Source of the DNA: Gulbenkiania mobilis
GTDB taxonomy: Bacteria; Pseudomonadota; Gammaproteobacteria; Burkholderiales; Chromobacteriaceae
NCBI GenBank assembly: GCA_004346645.1
Contig: SMDA01000001.1
Coordinates: 62,001 to 126,000, forward strand
Reading direction: 5' to 3'
DNA: 64,000 bases
Positions 1 through 9,560 of this stretch are shown here, piece by piece; position 1 is the first letter of the stretch; each line of letters starts with the position of its first letter. A model generated the notes under the pieces. The model worked only from the letters and a program-made list of their open reading frames with translations. It had not been told where the DNA came from and did not search any database. Position numbers and translations under genes: made by a program.

Positions 1-397
1 GTTGCCGCAGCACGTCAGGATCCTGGGGCGCACCCGCGACTGGCTGCGCTATGACGTACCCACCAACTGGGTACGGCGTGAATGGCGGGGCAGCTACAAA
101 GGCCAGAAACAGATCTGGTTCCTGCTCAAGCTGGTGGGCCGTGACAGCGACGTGTGCCTGCGCGCTACCAACCATCCGGAGTTTGACGGCTGGCGCTGGA
201 ACGATTACTGGGCACCGGTGGACGCGGTCATCGAATTCAAGCGCGATGTTTACGAGCGCGCGCTGCGCGAGCTGACCCGTTTCGTGCGTGGCGTTGAAAG
301 CCGTGAGGCCTATCTGCGCCGCCTGGGCCATCAGGAGGGCGACCGTGAGGATGCCGCCAGCGTGCCCGACCTGCCGGACCGGGGGCACAGCGCATGA
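1..397 (+). CDS. rppH: RNA pyrophosphohydrolase RppH, C-terminal part
   Basis: This is the 3' end of a Nudix hydrolase gene; the start and the Nudix box lie before the window. The visible 131 residues match the RppH C-terminal half: [15 protein letters not shown], then [13 protein letters not shown], then [15 protein letters not shown] and [10 protein letters not shown], all typical of RppH. In the known family RppH removes pyrophosphate from the 5' end of mRNA and so starts RNase E-dependent decay in the cytoplasm. The tail after about residue 105 is rich in acidic residues and probably not conserved. The stop codon overlaps the next start (ATGA), suggesting translational coupling. Confidence 0.9.
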   Translation, partial: LPQHVRILGRTRDWLRYDVPTNWVRREWRGSYKGQKQIWFLLKLVGRDSDVCLRATNHPEFDGWRWNDYWAPVDAVIEFKRDVYERALRELTRFVRGVESREAYLRRLGHQEGDREDAASVPDLPDRGHSA

Positions 398-996
398 GCG
401 ACACGCCGCGCCCGTGGCTGCCCTTCGGGCTCGTGGCTTTGGTGGCTGTGTGGTCCTTCATCGCGCCCCATGACCGAGCTACATGGTGGATGGAGGCGCT
501 GCCGGCCGTAGTCGGGCTGCCGCTCGTTCTCGTTTTGTGGCCCCGCTTCCCCTGGACCCGTCTGGCCGTGTGGCTGATGGCAGTACATGCGATCATCCTG
601 CTGGTTGGCGCGCACTACACCTATGCCCTGACCCCGTTGGGGTTCTGGCTGCAGGAAGCATTCGACCTCTCGCGCAACCATTACGACCGGCTGGGCCATC
701 TGGCGCAGGGTTTCATTCCCGCCATCCTTGCGCGCGAGGTACTTGGGCGGCGGCTGCGATTGGGCCGGGGGTGGCTGCTGTTCCTGTCCACCTGCTTCTG
801 TCTGGCTTTCTCGGCCCTGTACGAACTGATCGAGTGGGCGGCCGCGCTTGCTCTGGGGGAGGGGGCCGATGCCTTCCTCGCCACACAGGGCGATCCTTGG
901 GACACCCAATGGGACATGTTCCTCGCGCTGACGGGCGCGCTCGCGGCCCAGGGGCTTCTGGGGCACTTGCATGATCGCCAGCTTGCCCGCATGTAA
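394..996 (+). CDS. DUF2238 (YjdF-like) inner membrane protein
   Basis: A 200-residue polytopic membrane protein with about six hydrophobic segments. It carries the pattern of the DUF2238/YjdF family: a segment with HYTYALTP, then [17 protein letters not shown], then a segment ending [13 protein letters not shown], and near the C-terminus [18 protein letters not shown]. These His, Asp, Glu and Trp residues at membrane edges are the conserved features of the family; its function is unknown. The start overlaps the rppH stop by four bases, so the two are probably co-transcribed. Confidence 0.8.
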   Translation: MSDTPRPWLPFGLVALVAVWSFIAPHDRATWWMEALPAVVGLPLVLVLWPRFPWTRLAVWLMAVHAIILLVGAHYTYALTPLGFWLQEAFDLSRNHYDRLGHLAQGFIPAILAREVLGRRLRLGRGWLLFLSTCFCLAFSALYELIEWAAALALGEGADAFLATQGDPWDTQWDMFLALTGALAAQGLLGHLHDRQLARM

Positions 997-1036
997 CGCA
1001 CTTTAGGCTGCAAGGCCGCTTTCGCTTGCCACATAC

Positions 1037-3001
1037 ATGAGCCAACACTACGACGAATCTTCCGTCCGGGTGCTCAAGGGCCTGGAGCCCGTCAAAGAGC
1101 GTCCGGGCATGTACACCCGCACCACCGACCCCACCCATATCTGCCAGGAAGTCATCGACAACGCTGCCGACGAGGCATTGGGCGGCTTTGCGCGCCGCAT
1201 TGCCGTCACGGTGCATCTGGATGGTTCGCTGTCGGTGGAGGACGATGGGCGTGGTATCCCGGTGGGACTGCACCCGCAGGAAGGGGTGCCTGTGGTGGAA
1301 CTGGTGTTCACCCGGCTGCATGCGGGCGGCAAGTTCAACAAAAAGGATGGAGGGGCCTACGCCTTCTCCGGCGGCCTGCACGGTGTCGGGGTGTCGGTGA
1401 CCAACGCGCTCTCGACCCGGCTGGAGGTGGAGGTGCGGCGCGATGGCGGCGTGTGGCGCATGGCTTTTGCCGGTGGCGACGTGGTGGAGCCGCTGGCACG
1501 CGTGGGCGAGTGCAAGCCCCGCACCAGCGGTACCCGGGTGCGCGTCTGGCCGGATGCCCGCTATTTCGAAAGCCCGCGCTATTCGATGTCGGAGCTGGAG
1601 CGCTTGCTGCGCGCGAAGGCGGTACTGCTGCCGGGCGTGACGGTGACGTTGACGGTCGAGCGGCCGGAAGCGCCCGAGATACGGCAGTGGCAATATCCGG
1701 AAGGCCTCAAGAGCTATCTGGCCGAGCTCTTCAACGGCGACGAGCCGGTGGCGCCGCTGTTCTCGGCCGAGGCCTACATCGGCCGGGACCATGAACAGTT
1801 CGCGCCCGGCGAGGGCGCCCAGTGGGCGCTGGCCTGGTTCGAGGATGGCGCGGGGGGCGAGAGCTACGTCAACCTGATTCCCACTCCGTCTGGCGGTACC
1901 CACGAAGCCGGCCTGCGCGCTGGTGTCTTCGAGGCGGTGAAAAGTTTTGTTGACCACCACAACCTGCTGCCGCGCGGGGTGAAACTGATGGCCGAGGACG
2001 TATGGAGCCGTGTGCGCTTCGTGCTGTCGGCACGGGTCCTCGATCCGCAGTTTCAGGGGCAGACCAAGGAGAAGCTCACCAGCCGCGATGCCCTCAAGCT
2101 GGTGGCGACCTTGGTGCGCGACCCGGTGGAACTGTGGCTCAACCAGCATGTAGAGGCCGGCAAGAAGATTGCGGAACTGGCCATCCGCCAAGCCCAGTCG
2201 CGACTGAAGTCGGTCAAGAAAGTCGAGAAGAAGAAAGGCTCGGGCGTCGCCGTACTGCCGGGCAAGCTGACCGACTGCGAAAGCGAGGATATCGAGCGCA
2301 ACGAGCTCTTCCTGGTGGAAGGGGACTCTGCCGGAGGTTCGGCCAAGCTTGCGCGCGACAAGGAATACCAAGCCATCCTGCCCTTGCGCGGCAAGGTGCT
2401 CAACAGTTGGGAAACCGACCGGGACCAACTCTTCTCCAACGCGGAGATCCACGATATTTCAGTGGCCATCGGCGTGGACCCGCATGCCCCGGGCGACGAA
2501 GTGGATCTCTCGGGACTGCGCTACGGTAAGATCGCCATCCTTTCCGATGCCGATGTGGATGGTTCGCACATCCAGGTGCTGCTGCTCACGCTGTTCTACC
2601 GCCATTTCTCGCGCCTGTTGGAAAAGGGCCACATCTACATCGCCCAGCCGCCGCTTTATCGGGTGGACGTGCCGGGACAGGGCAAGAGCCGGCCGCCGCG
2701 CAAGATCTACGCACTCGACGAAGCAGAACTGACGGCCACCTTGGAGCGGCTGCGCAGCGAGAACGTGCGTGAAAGCAGTCTGGCCATCAGCCGATTCAAG
2801 GGCTTGGGCGAAATGAACCCCGAGCAGTTGCGGGACACCACCATGCATCCGGACACGCGACGGCTGACGCAGGTGCGCATTCGCCCGGGGGCCCTGGACG
2901 AGACGCGACGCATGTTCTCCATGCTGATGGGTAAGGGCGAGGCCGCCAGCCGGCGCAGCTGGATGGAGGCCCGCGGCAATGAGGTGGAAGCCGACGTTTA
3001 A
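1037..3001 (+). CDS. parE: DNA topoisomerase IV subunit B (ParE)
   Basis: A 654-residue type IIA topoisomerase ATPase subunit, which pairs with ParC to decatenate daughter chromosomes. The GHKL ATPase domain is seen in order: EVIDNAADEALGG (residues about 39-51), DDGRGIPVG, and GGLHGVGVSVTNALS. The TOPRIM domain has LFLVEGDSAGGSAK and the metal-binding LSDADVDGSHIQ. The C-terminus ends FKGLGEMNPEQL and RRSWMEARG. It lacks the extra GyrB insert, and the length fits ParE (about 630-660 residues) rather than GyrB. The partner parC is not adjacent here. It is separated from the upstream gene by a 40-base gap. Confidence 0.93.
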   Translation: MSQHYDESSVRVLKGLEPVKERPGMYTRTTDPTHICQEVIDNAADEALGGFARRIAVTVHLDGSLSVEDDGRGIPVGLHPQEGVPVVELVFTRLHAGGKFNKKDGGAYAFSGGLHGVGVSVTNALSTRLEVEVRRDGGVWRMAFAGGDVVEPLARVGECKPRTSGTRVRVWPDARYFESPRYSMSELERLLRAKAVLLPGVTVTLTVERPEAPEIRQWQYPEGLKSYLAELFNGDEPVAPLFSAEAYIGRDHEQFAPGEGAQWALAWFEDGAGGESYVNLIPTPSGGTHEAGLRAGVFEAVKSFVDHHNLLPRGVKLMAEDVWSRVRFVLSARVLDPQFQGQTKEKLTSRDALKLVATLVRDPVELWLNQHVEAGKKIAELAIRQAQSRLKSVKKVEKKKGSGVAVLPGKLTDCESEDIERNELFLVEGDSAGGSAKLARDKEYQAILPLRGKVLNSWETDRDQLFSNAEIHDISVAIGVDPHAPGDEVDLSGLRYGKIAILSDADVDGSHIQVLLLTLFYRHFSRLLEKGHIYIAQPPLYRVDVPGQGKSRPPRKIYALDEAELTATLERLRSENVRESSLAISRFKGLGEMNPEQLRDTTMHPDTRRLTQVRIRPGALDETRRMFSMLMGKGEAASRRSWMEARGNEVEADV

Positions 3002-3086
3002 GCCGCGGCTTCGGCCAACGTTCTTCCGGGAATCCCTTTTCCATCAGGGTGTTGAGTCTGCCGGACAGGGCGCCTAGACTGACGGC

Positions 3087-4294
3087 ATGACCCGCCCCGA
3101 AGAAACCGATAGCCAAATACGCAGCGCGGCGCTCGCCTATCTGGCCTCGCCATGGCACGTGCTGGCCTTTGCACCGGCGATGGAGCGGGCGTTTCGTGCG
3201 GACACTCTGGCTGGCCGGCTGCGACGCTACCGGTCCTTCGGCCTCGTCGGCATCCTGATCTACATGGCCTACACTGGCGTCGACTGGTTCGCGCTGCACG
3301 ACATCTTTCCCTCCATCTGGCCGTGGCGCCTTCTGGGCATGCCCCTGATCACCGGCTCGGTCATCGCCCTCAGCTTCTGGCGCCGCTTCCAGCCGTGGTG
3401 TGACCTGGGCATGGTGGGGGCCACCACCCTCGGTACCTTGGCCCTGGTGGTCTTCTTTTCCCTGAGCCTCACCCCGGCCTCCAACCACTATTACGGCGGG
3501 GTGTTGCTGTGTGGGGTATACCTGATGTTTGTGCTGCGCACTGGCTTCGTGCCCACGGCTTGGGGATGCGGTTTCATCCTGGCAGGCTTCACGCTGGCGC
3601 TGGAAGGGCTACAGGGGGTGGATCCGCCTACCCGCCTGGTGATCGCCGCCGTCACGGCCTCCACCCTGCTGCTGGGGCTGGCCGGTCTCTACCAGTTGGA
3701 GCGCGACGAGCGGCGTAGCTATGCGCTGGCCCTGCTGCGGAGGATGGCGCCGCACTGGCGCAAGCCAATGCACGGCTGGCGCAGCTGTCTGCGGTGGACG
3801 GCCTTACCGGGCTGCTCAACCGGCGGGCCTTCGAGACCAGGCTGCACGAAGTGTGGGAGGCCGCGGCCACAACCGGGGGCGAGGTCGGGCTGCTGTTCAT
3901 CGATGTGGACGAATTCAAGGCGTTTAACGATTTCTATGGCCATCAGGCTGGGGACGAGGTGCTCAGGCAGGTGGCGCGCCTTCTGGATGCTCATACCCGT
4001 GCCACTGCCGACATCGCCGCACGCTACGGTGGCGAGGAGTTTCTGGTGCTCATGCCCGGCTGTAGTCGGCATGCGGCGTTAGAGCGGGCCGAACGCCTGC
4101 GGGCAGGCATCGAAGCGGCGTGCATGGAGCATGCAGCCTCGCCGGTGCAGGGCTGCGTCACCGTGAGCATCGGTCTGGCCACACAGCACCCCGCTTCGGG
4201 GGTGGACCCGGCCGCGCTGGTGCGGGCTGCGGACGAGGCGCTCTATGCCGCCAAGGCTGCCGGACGCAACCGGGTGATGATGCCTTCGGCCTGA
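3087..4294 (+). pseudogene. Membrane-anchored diguanylate cyclase (GGDEF), frameshifted
   Basis: Two overlapping reading frames make up one gene. The first, from ATG 3087, encodes about 217 residues with five or six membrane segments. At about 3739-3742 (CGGAGG) the frame is lost. Restoring one base, for example a third G, would join it to an uninterrupted second frame reading LAQLSAVDGLTGLLNRRAF and a full GGDEF domain. That domain has the active-site motif ARYGGEEFLVLMPG and ends at 4294. An intact protein would make cyclic di-GMP at the inner membrane. The second frame has no decay, so the break is either very recent, a phase-variable event or a sequencing error in the G run. As read, the GGDEF part would not be attached to its sensor. 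Confidence 0.75.
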
Positions 4295-4339
4295 GCGGCT
4301 GCGGCTTGCGCCAAACCGGCGGTCCGCGCCGCAGCCGGT

Positions 4340-4345
4340 TATAAT
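4340..4345 (+). promoter_or_regulatory. Likely -10 element of hemE
   Basis: A perfect TATAAT lies 30 bases before the hemE start. No good -35 hexamer is seen at the usual distance, so this rests on the -10 alone. Confidence 0.45.
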
Positions 4346-4374
4346 GCCGGCGGACTTTTCACTTCACAGCCATC

Positions 4375-5439
4375 ATGACCGCTCTCAAAAACGATACCTT
4401 CCTGCGTGCGCTCTGCAAGGAGCCTGTTGACTACACGCCCGTCTGGATGATGCGCCAGGCCGGGCGTTACCTGCCCGAATACCGGGCCACGCGGGCCCGC
4501 GCCGGCAGCTTCATGGGACTGTGCACCAGCCCGGACTATGCGACGGAAGTGACACTGCAGCCGCTTGAACGCTTCCCGCTGGATGCGGCCATTCTGTTCT
4601 CCGACATCCTGACGGTGCCGGACGCGATGGGCCTGGGTCTGTATTTTGCCGAAGGGGAAGGGCCAAAGTTCCAGCGTCCGGTGCGGGACGAGGCTGCGGT
4701 GCACGCCTTGGCGGTACCGCATGTGGAAGACCGGCTGGGCTACGTGATCGACGCTGTGGCCAGTATCCGTAAGGCACTGGACGGCCGGGTGCCGCTGATC
4801 GGTTTCTCCGGCAGCCCCTACACCTTGGCGTGCTATATGGTGGAGGGCGGCGGCTCGGATGACTTCCGGCATATCAAGGCGATGCTCTACAGCCGGCCCG
4901 ACCTGCTGCATCGCATCCTCGAAGTGAACACCGAGGCGGTGACCGCCTATCTGAATGCCCAGATTGAGGCTGGCGCGCAGGCAGTCCAGATTTTTGACAC
5001 CTGGGGCGGCTCGCTCACCCCGTCCGCCTACCGCGAGTTCTCGCTGGCCTACATGCAGCGCATTGTGGCCGGGCTCAAGCGCGAGAACGAGGGCCGTCGC
5101 GTGCCGGTGATCGTGTTCACCAAGGGTGGAGGACAATGGCTGGAAGACATCGCGGCCATCGGTGCCGATGCGGTTGGCCTGGACTGGACCACCGACATCG
5201 GCCTGGCGCGCCAGCGGGTGGGCGACAGGGTGGCCCTGCAGGGCAACCTGGATCCGGCGGCCCTGTTCGGCTCGCCGGAATCGGTACGCCAGGAGGTAGC
5301 GCGGGTACTGGCCGCTTACGGACAAGGCAGCGGCCACGTCTTCAACCTCGGGCATGGCATCTCGCAGCATGTGGATCCTGCCAATGCCGCCGCCTTGGTC
5401 GAAGCGGTGCACAGCCTGTCGCGCCCCTACCACGCCTGA
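4375..5439 (+). CDS. hemE: Uroporphyrinogen decarboxylase
   Basis: A 354-residue cytosolic enzyme that decarboxylates the four acetate side chains of uroporphyrinogen III to give coproporphyrinogen III in heme synthesis. The family signatures are present: [17 protein letters not shown] near residue 21, which supplies the conserved arginines; [12 protein letters not shown], with the catalytic aspartate; and [18 protein letters not shown]. The C-terminal [11 protein letters not shown] holds the active-site histidine. The length is typical. It stands alone between the broken GGDEF gene and priA, with its own -10 element. Confidence 0.95.
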   Translation: MTALKNDTFLRALCKEPVDYTPVWMMRQAGRYLPEYRATRARAGSFMGLCTSPDYATEVTLQPLERFPLDAAILFSDILTVPDAMGLGLYFAEGEGPKFQRPVRDEAAVHALAVPHVEDRLGYVIDAVASIRKALDGRVPLIGFSGSPYTLACYMVEGGGSDDFRHIKAMLYSRPDLLHRILEVNTEAVTAYLNAQIEAGAQAVQIFDTWGGSLTPSAYREFSLAYMQRIVAGLKRENEGRRVPVIVFTKGGGQWLEDIAAIGADAVGLDWTTDIGLARQRVGDRVALQGNLDPAALFGSPESVRQEVARVLAAYGQGSGHVFNLGHGISQHVDPANAAALVEAVHSLSRPYHA

Positions 5440-5511
5440 GACCCCCGACCGGGACAGGCCGGGGCTGCTTTGCACCTGTCCCTTCGGTAGCCTATTTTTT
5501 GCGCAGTCTGA

Positions 5512-5539
5512 CCGAAAGCCCGGCCTGCCGGGCTTTCGG
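5512..5539. repeat. Perfect 13-bp inverted repeat after hemE
   Basis: The left arm CCGAAAGCCCGGC and the right arm GCCGGGCTTTCGG match perfectly around a 2-base centre. No T tract follows on either strand, so it is not a standard intrinsic terminator. It could still end hemE transcription or form a cruciform beside the DnaA box 29 bases away. Confidence 0.6.
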
Positions 5540-5567
5540 CACACCCATCCAGCCTCTGTTCACACGG

Positions 5568-5576
5568 TTATCCACA
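5568..5576 (+). promoter_or_regulatory. DnaA box upstream of priA
   Basis: The 9-mer TTATCCACA matches the strongest DnaA-binding consensus exactly and lies 56 bases before the priA start. I saw no second copy nearby. It may let DnaA regulate priA, or titrate DnaA; a replication origin is unlikely with a single box. Confidence 0.5.
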
Positions 5577-5631
5577 ATAGCTGTGCATGGCATCTGACGC
5601 CTGCGTGGCGCCTTACCGGATACTGCTTTTC

Positions 5632-7812
5632 ATGGCCAACGACGTCTATCTTCAGGTTGCCGTGGACGTACCGCTGCGGGAGACCTTCACCTACTGCTGC
5701 GAGCGGCCGCTGCCTACCGGAACACGGGTGGCCGTCCCGTTCGGGCCGCGGCGTGTCTGTGGCATCGTAACCGGGCCGTCGGCGCCGGGCGGGCTCGACC
5801 CGGCACGCATCAAGCCGGTGCTGGAAATCTTCGACGACCTGCCCCCGCTGCCTGTCAGCTTCCTGGAGATGGTGGCGTTTGCCGCGGCCTATTATCACCA
5901 TCCCTATGGCCAGACACTGTTCACCGCACTGCCCACGGCGCTGCGCCAGCCGGGGAATGTGCGTCTGCCTGATCGCCGGCACTGGTGGCTGACACCCGCA
6001 GGGCGGGAGACGCCGCCTCCCGCGGCCCACCGGGCGCGGCGGGCAGTGTGGCAGGCACTGGCTGAGGAAGCCTGTACGCTGGCGGCGCTGCGCCCGCTGG
6101 CCCCGCAGGCCAGCGCGATCCTGAAGGCATGGTTGGCCGAAGGCCGGGTGGCCAGCGGTGAGCCGGCTGCGCTGTCTTTTCGCGAGGGCCCGGTCCTGGC
6201 GCTTAACGGCGAGCAGCAGACGGTCCTGCAGGCCCTTGCGGGTGCGCTGGCGCAGGGGTTCTCCGCCTGGCTGCTGCACGGTATCACCGGCAGTGGCAAG
6301 ACCGAGGTCTACCTGCAGCTGATGGCCCGTGTGCTCGCGGCCGGCCAACAGGTCTTGGTGCTGATCCCGGAAATCAACCTCACCCCGCAACTGATCGAGC
6401 GCTTCGCAGCCCGCTTTCCCGACACGCCGCTGGTCACCCTGCACAGCGGTCTGTCGGACGGCGAGCGGCTGGCGGGCTGGGTGGATGGCTGGCAGGGGCG
6501 GGCGGGCATCGTCATCGGCACTCGGCTGGCGGTGTTCACTCCGCTGCCGCGGCTCGGCCTGATCGTGGTGGACGAAGAGCACGACACCTCGTTCAAGCAG
6601 CAGGAGGGGCTGCGCTACCATGCGCGCGACCTGGCCGTCTGGCGTGCGCATCAGGCCGCCGTACCGGTGGTGCTGGGCAGCGCCACCCCCAGCCTAGAAA
6701 GCCTGGCCAACGTCGAGGCCGGCCGCTACCGGCGCCTGCGTCTGACGCAGCGGGCGCACGGCGCTGCGCGGCTGCCCGAAGTGCAGCTGATCGATATGCG
6801 GCGCAAGAAGCGCACCGAAGGGTTGGCCGAAGAGTCGGTGGAGGCCCTGCGTACGGCACAGCGTGCCGGGCAGATGAGCCTGGTGTTCATCAACCGTCGT
6901 GGCTATGCCCCGGTGCTGGCATGTACCGACTGCGGCTGGACTTCCGGTTGCCCGCATTGCAGCAGCAAGCTCGTCATCCACCTGCCCGAGCGGCGGTTGC
7001 GCTGTCACCATTGCGGCTGGGACGCGCCGGTGCCCGGCAGCTGCCCGGATTGCGGCAACGTGGACATCCGGCCACTGGGTGAGGGAACGCAACGGTTGGA
7101 GGCGGCGCTGACGGCCATGCTGCCTGAGGCACGGCTGCTGCGTATCGACCGGGATACCACCCGGCGCAAGGACGACTGGGACCAGCTCTACCAGCGCATC
7201 CAGGCGGAGGAAGTGGATGTCCTCGTCGGCACGCAGATGCTGGCCAAGGGCCACGACTTTGGCAGCCTGGGCCTGGTGGTGGTGCTCAATGCCGACAGCG
7301 GGCTCTATTCTGCCGACTTCCGCGCCACCGAGCGGTTGTTCGCGTTGCTCAATCAGGTGGCAGGCCGCGCCGGTCGGGCGGATACGCCGGGCCGTGTCCT
7401 GATCCAGACCCAGTGGCCGGACCATCCCCTCTACCAGGCCCTGTGTCGGCACGACTTCGATGGCTACGCCCGCACCTTGGCCGAAGAGCGCCAGGCTGCC
7501 CGGTTCCCGCCCTATTGCAGCCAGGCCCTGCTGCGCGCTGATGCGCCCGATCTGAAGGATGCGATGGCTTTCCTCGACCGGCTGCGCGAAGCGCTGGAGC
7601 CCCTGGCCGAAGGTATCGAAATCGTCGGCCCCGCCCCGGCGCTGATGACCCGGCTGGCCGGACGCGAGCGGGCCCAGCTGAGTTTCGAGAGCTGCAGTCG
7701 CCAGCGGCTGCAGCATTTCCTGTCCGAGGCTGTGCCACAGGTGGAGGCGGCTGCTCGTCGTGCCAGCCGTTCCCTGCGCTGGTCGCTGGACGTCGATCCC
7801 CAGGAGACTTGA
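5632..7812 (+). CDS. priA: Primosomal replication restart helicase PriA
   Basis: A 726-residue 3'-to-5' DNA helicase that reloads the replisome at collapsed forks. The N-terminal DNA-binding part is followed by Walker A GITGSGKTEVYLQL and motif II VVDEEHDTSF. A zinc domain with paired cysteines runs from CTDCGWTSGCPHC to CPDCGN, followed by the helicase C motifs including GTQMLAKGHDF and QVAGRAGR. I chose ATG 5632 because the protein then begins MANDVYLQVAVDVPL, as PriA proteins do; an earlier in-frame ATG at 5587 would add 15 atypical residues and start close to the DnaA box. The gene holds two exact copies of GGTTGGCCGAA. Confidence 0.93.
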   Translation: MANDVYLQVAVDVPLRETFTYCCERPLPTGTRVAVPFGPRRVCGIVTGPSAPGGLDPARIKPVLEIFDDLPPLPVSFLEMVAFAAAYYHHPYGQTLFTALPTALRQPGNVRLPDRRHWWLTPAGRETPPPAAHRARRAVWQALAEEACTLAALRPLAPQASAILKAWLAEGRVASGEPAALSFREGPVLALNGEQQTVLQALAGALAQGFSAWLLHGITGSGKTEVYLQLMARVLAAGQQVLVLIPEINLTPQLIERFAARFPDTPLVTLHSGLSDGERLAGWVDGWQGRAGIVIGTRLAVFTPLPRLGLIVVDEEHDTSFKQQEGLRYHARDLAVWRAHQAAVPVVLGSATPSLESLANVEAGRYRRLRLTQRAHGAARLPEVQLIDMRRKKRTEGLAEESVEALRTAQRAGQMSLVFINRRGYAPVLACTDCGWTSGCPHCSSKLVIHLPERRLRCHHCGWDAPVPGSCPDCGNVDIRPLGEGTQRLEAALTAMLPEARLLRIDRDTTRRKDDWDQLYQRIQAEEVDVLVGTQMLAKGHDFGSLGLVVVLNADSGLYSADFRATERLFALLNQVAGRAGRADTPGRVLIQTQWPDHPLYQALCRHDFDGYARTLAEERQAARFPPYCSQALLRADAPDLKDAMAFLDRLREALEPLAEGIEIVGPAPALMTRLAGRERAQLSFESCSRQRLQHFLSEAVPQVEAAARRASRSLRWSLDVDPQET

Positions 7813-9176
7813 TGTCCCATCGATGTATTGCCCTGCTGCTTATCCTGCTGTCCCCGCTGGCCGGCGCCCTCGACCTGCATGGTATGGCCCCGGACGAGAT
7901 CACTGTCTGGGCCGCCCCGGTGGAAGGCGGCGCGCCGCTCGAAGCCCATCGGGCCGATGTGGCCGTGCAGCCGGCCTCGACGATGAAGCTGCTCACCAGC
8001 TGGGCTGCCCTGACCCGGCTGGGTCCGGACTACCGCTGGAAGACCCGGTTCGCCAGCAGCGCCCCCGTGGTCAACGGTGTGCTCAAGGGCGACCTCTACT
8101 GGGTGGGCAGCGGCGATCCACGCTTTTTGCTTTCCGATCTGCGCAGCATGCTCTACGACCTGCGCCTGCAGGGCATCCACACCATCGAAGGCCGGCTGGT
8201 GCTCGACAAGCAGGCCTATCGCGACATCGGTAGCGCCGACGGCTTTGCCGGGGATGCGGAGCGCCTGTTCAGCGTTGCGCCCGACACCCATCTGCTGGAG
8301 TGGAAGACGGCGTGGCTGCGGCTGGAGCCTGAGGCGGACGGCTGGGCGGTGCGGCTCGATCCGCCGCTGTCCGGCGTACGTGTTTCGGCCAACCTTCTGC
8401 GCGGTGGCAATGGGCCCTGCACGACGCCTGCCGAGCGGGTCAGTCTGCAGCAGTCCGGACTGGATCTGTACCTGAGCGGCACGTTGCCCCCGGCCTGCGC
8501 TGGCGAGCGCCTGCCCGTCAACTTGCCGCTGGATCACGACACCTATGCCACCGAGGCCTTCCGCAGCCAGTGGGAACTTCTGGGCGGCAAGGGGCCTGCC
8601 GGTCTGGACATCGCCCCCCTTCCGGCCGATGCGCGCGACCTGGTGCAGCATCTCTCGCCCCCCCTTGGCACCCTGCTTGCAGACGTCAACAAGTACAGCA
8701 ACAACCCGATGGCCCGCAGCGTCTACCTGGCCTTGGGGCAGGGTTCGGCCCGTACCGCCGCGGCGGTGATCGCCGATACCCTGGCCCAAGCCGGTCTGCC
8801 GACCAGCCCGCTGGTGCTGGAAAACGGCGCCGGGCTGTCCCGGACCGAACGCGTCAGCGCTACGCTGCTTGGCAATATGCTCCTGAGCGCAGCGCGCCAA
8901 CCGCATGCCGCTGACTTCGTCCATACGCTGCCGGCAGCCGGCGAGGAGGGAACCCTGAAGCGGCGCTTTGCCGCACTGGGCCCGCGGCTGCGTCTCAAGA
9001 CCGGCACCCTGGACAATGTACGCGCCCTGGCTGGCTACTGGCAGGCGCGTGACGGTCGCCGTCTGGCCTTGGTGGCCATCGTCAATTCACCGCGCGCCCC
9101 CGCGCTACTGCCTGCCCTGGACGCCGTGGTGGTGGATATCGTCCGCCGCTTCGATGCGCAGGCCGGCGGGCGCTAG
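7812..9176 (+). CDS. dacB: D-alanyl-D-alanine carboxypeptidase/endopeptidase (PBP4 type)
   Basis: A 454-residue periplasmic serine peptidase of family S13, acting on peptidoglycan stem peptides and cross-links. A signal peptide (CIALLLILLSPLAGA, cleaved near residue 20) comes first. The three active-site motifs are all present: SxxK in PASTMKLL, SxN in NKYSNNP and KTG in RLKTGTLDN. The start ATG shares one base with the priA stop (TGATG), so translation is probably coupled; a TTG just upstream is less likely. It carries one reverse copy of the enriched 10-mer, read as SAN. Confidence 0.92.
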   Translation: MSHRCIALLLILLSPLAGALDLHGMAPDEITVWAAPVEGGAPLEAHRADVAVQPASTMKLLTSWAALTRLGPDYRWKTRFASSAPVVNGVLKGDLYWVGSGDPRFLLSDLRSMLYDLRLQGIHTIEGRLVLDKQAYRDIGSADGFAGDAERLFSVAPDTHLLEWKTAWLRLEPEADGWAVRLDPPLSGVRVSANLLRGGNGPCTTPAERVSLQQSGLDLYLSGTLPPACAGERLPVNLPLDHDTYATEAFRSQWELLGGKGPAGLDIAPLPADARDLVQHLSPPLGTLLADVNKYSNNPMARSVYLALGQGSARTAAAVIADTLAQAGLPTSPLVLENGAGLSRTERVSATLLGNMLLSAARQPHAADFVHTLPAAGEEGTLKRRFAALGPRLRLKTGTLDNVRALAGYWQARDGRRLALVAIVNSPRAPALLPALDAVVVDIVRRFDAQAGGR

Positions 9177-9179
9177 GGC

Positions 9180-9185
9180 TATAAT
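9180..9185 (+). promoter_or_regulatory. Likely -10 element of grxC
   Basis: TATAAT begins just after the dacB stop, 33 bases before the glutaredoxin start. No clear -35 hexamer is seen. Confidence 0.4.
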
Positions 9186-9218
9186 CGGGGCCCGGCCCCC
9201 TGTTACGAGGACTTCGTC

Positions 9219-9476
9219 ATGAAACCCGTCACCATGTACACCACGATGGTGTGCCCCTTCTGCACCATGGCCAAGCGTCTTCTGGCCAGCAAGGGCATCA
9301 CCGATATCCAGGAAATCCGCATTGACCAGGACCCTGCAGAGCGCGACGCCATGATGGCACGCACCGGCCGCCGCACCGTCCCGCAGATCTACATCGGCGA
9401 CACCCATGTCGGGGGCTTCGACGACCTCTCCGCGCTGGAGCGCGCAGGCAAGCTGGACGTCCTGCTGGCGGACTGA
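9219..9476 (+). CDS. grxC: Glutaredoxin 3 (GrxC-type)
   Basis: An 85-residue dithiol glutaredoxin, using glutathione to reduce protein disulfides and mixed disulfides in the cytoplasm. The active site is CPFC in MVCPFCTMAKRLL, slightly different from the usual CPYC. The glutathione-binding TVPQIYIGDTHVGGFDDL follows. The length matches the GrxC family. It precedes secB, an arrangement common in betaproteobacteria. Confidence 0.92.
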   Translation: MKPVTMYTTMVCPFCTMAKRLLASKGITDIQEIRIDQDPAERDAMMARTGRRTVPQIYIGDTHVGGFDDLSALERAGKLDVLLAD

Positions 9477-9560
9477 CCGGCCGTGGCTGTCCGGGGCCAT
9501 TTCATGCGATGATGCCGTTTTGCAAACCAACCCAACCCCTCCGGGGACGCGAGAAACACC

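Noticed and set aside
713..2452. Long minus-strand open frame opposite parE
   Set aside because: It mirrors the codon structure of parE in a GC-rich genome; the translated product shows no domain and no start signal. The same holds for many other long antisense frames here, such as 24816-25778 and 26435-27625.
5512..5576. Replication origin near priA
   Set aside because: Only one DnaA box, no AT-rich unwinding region and no dnaA or dnaN nearby.
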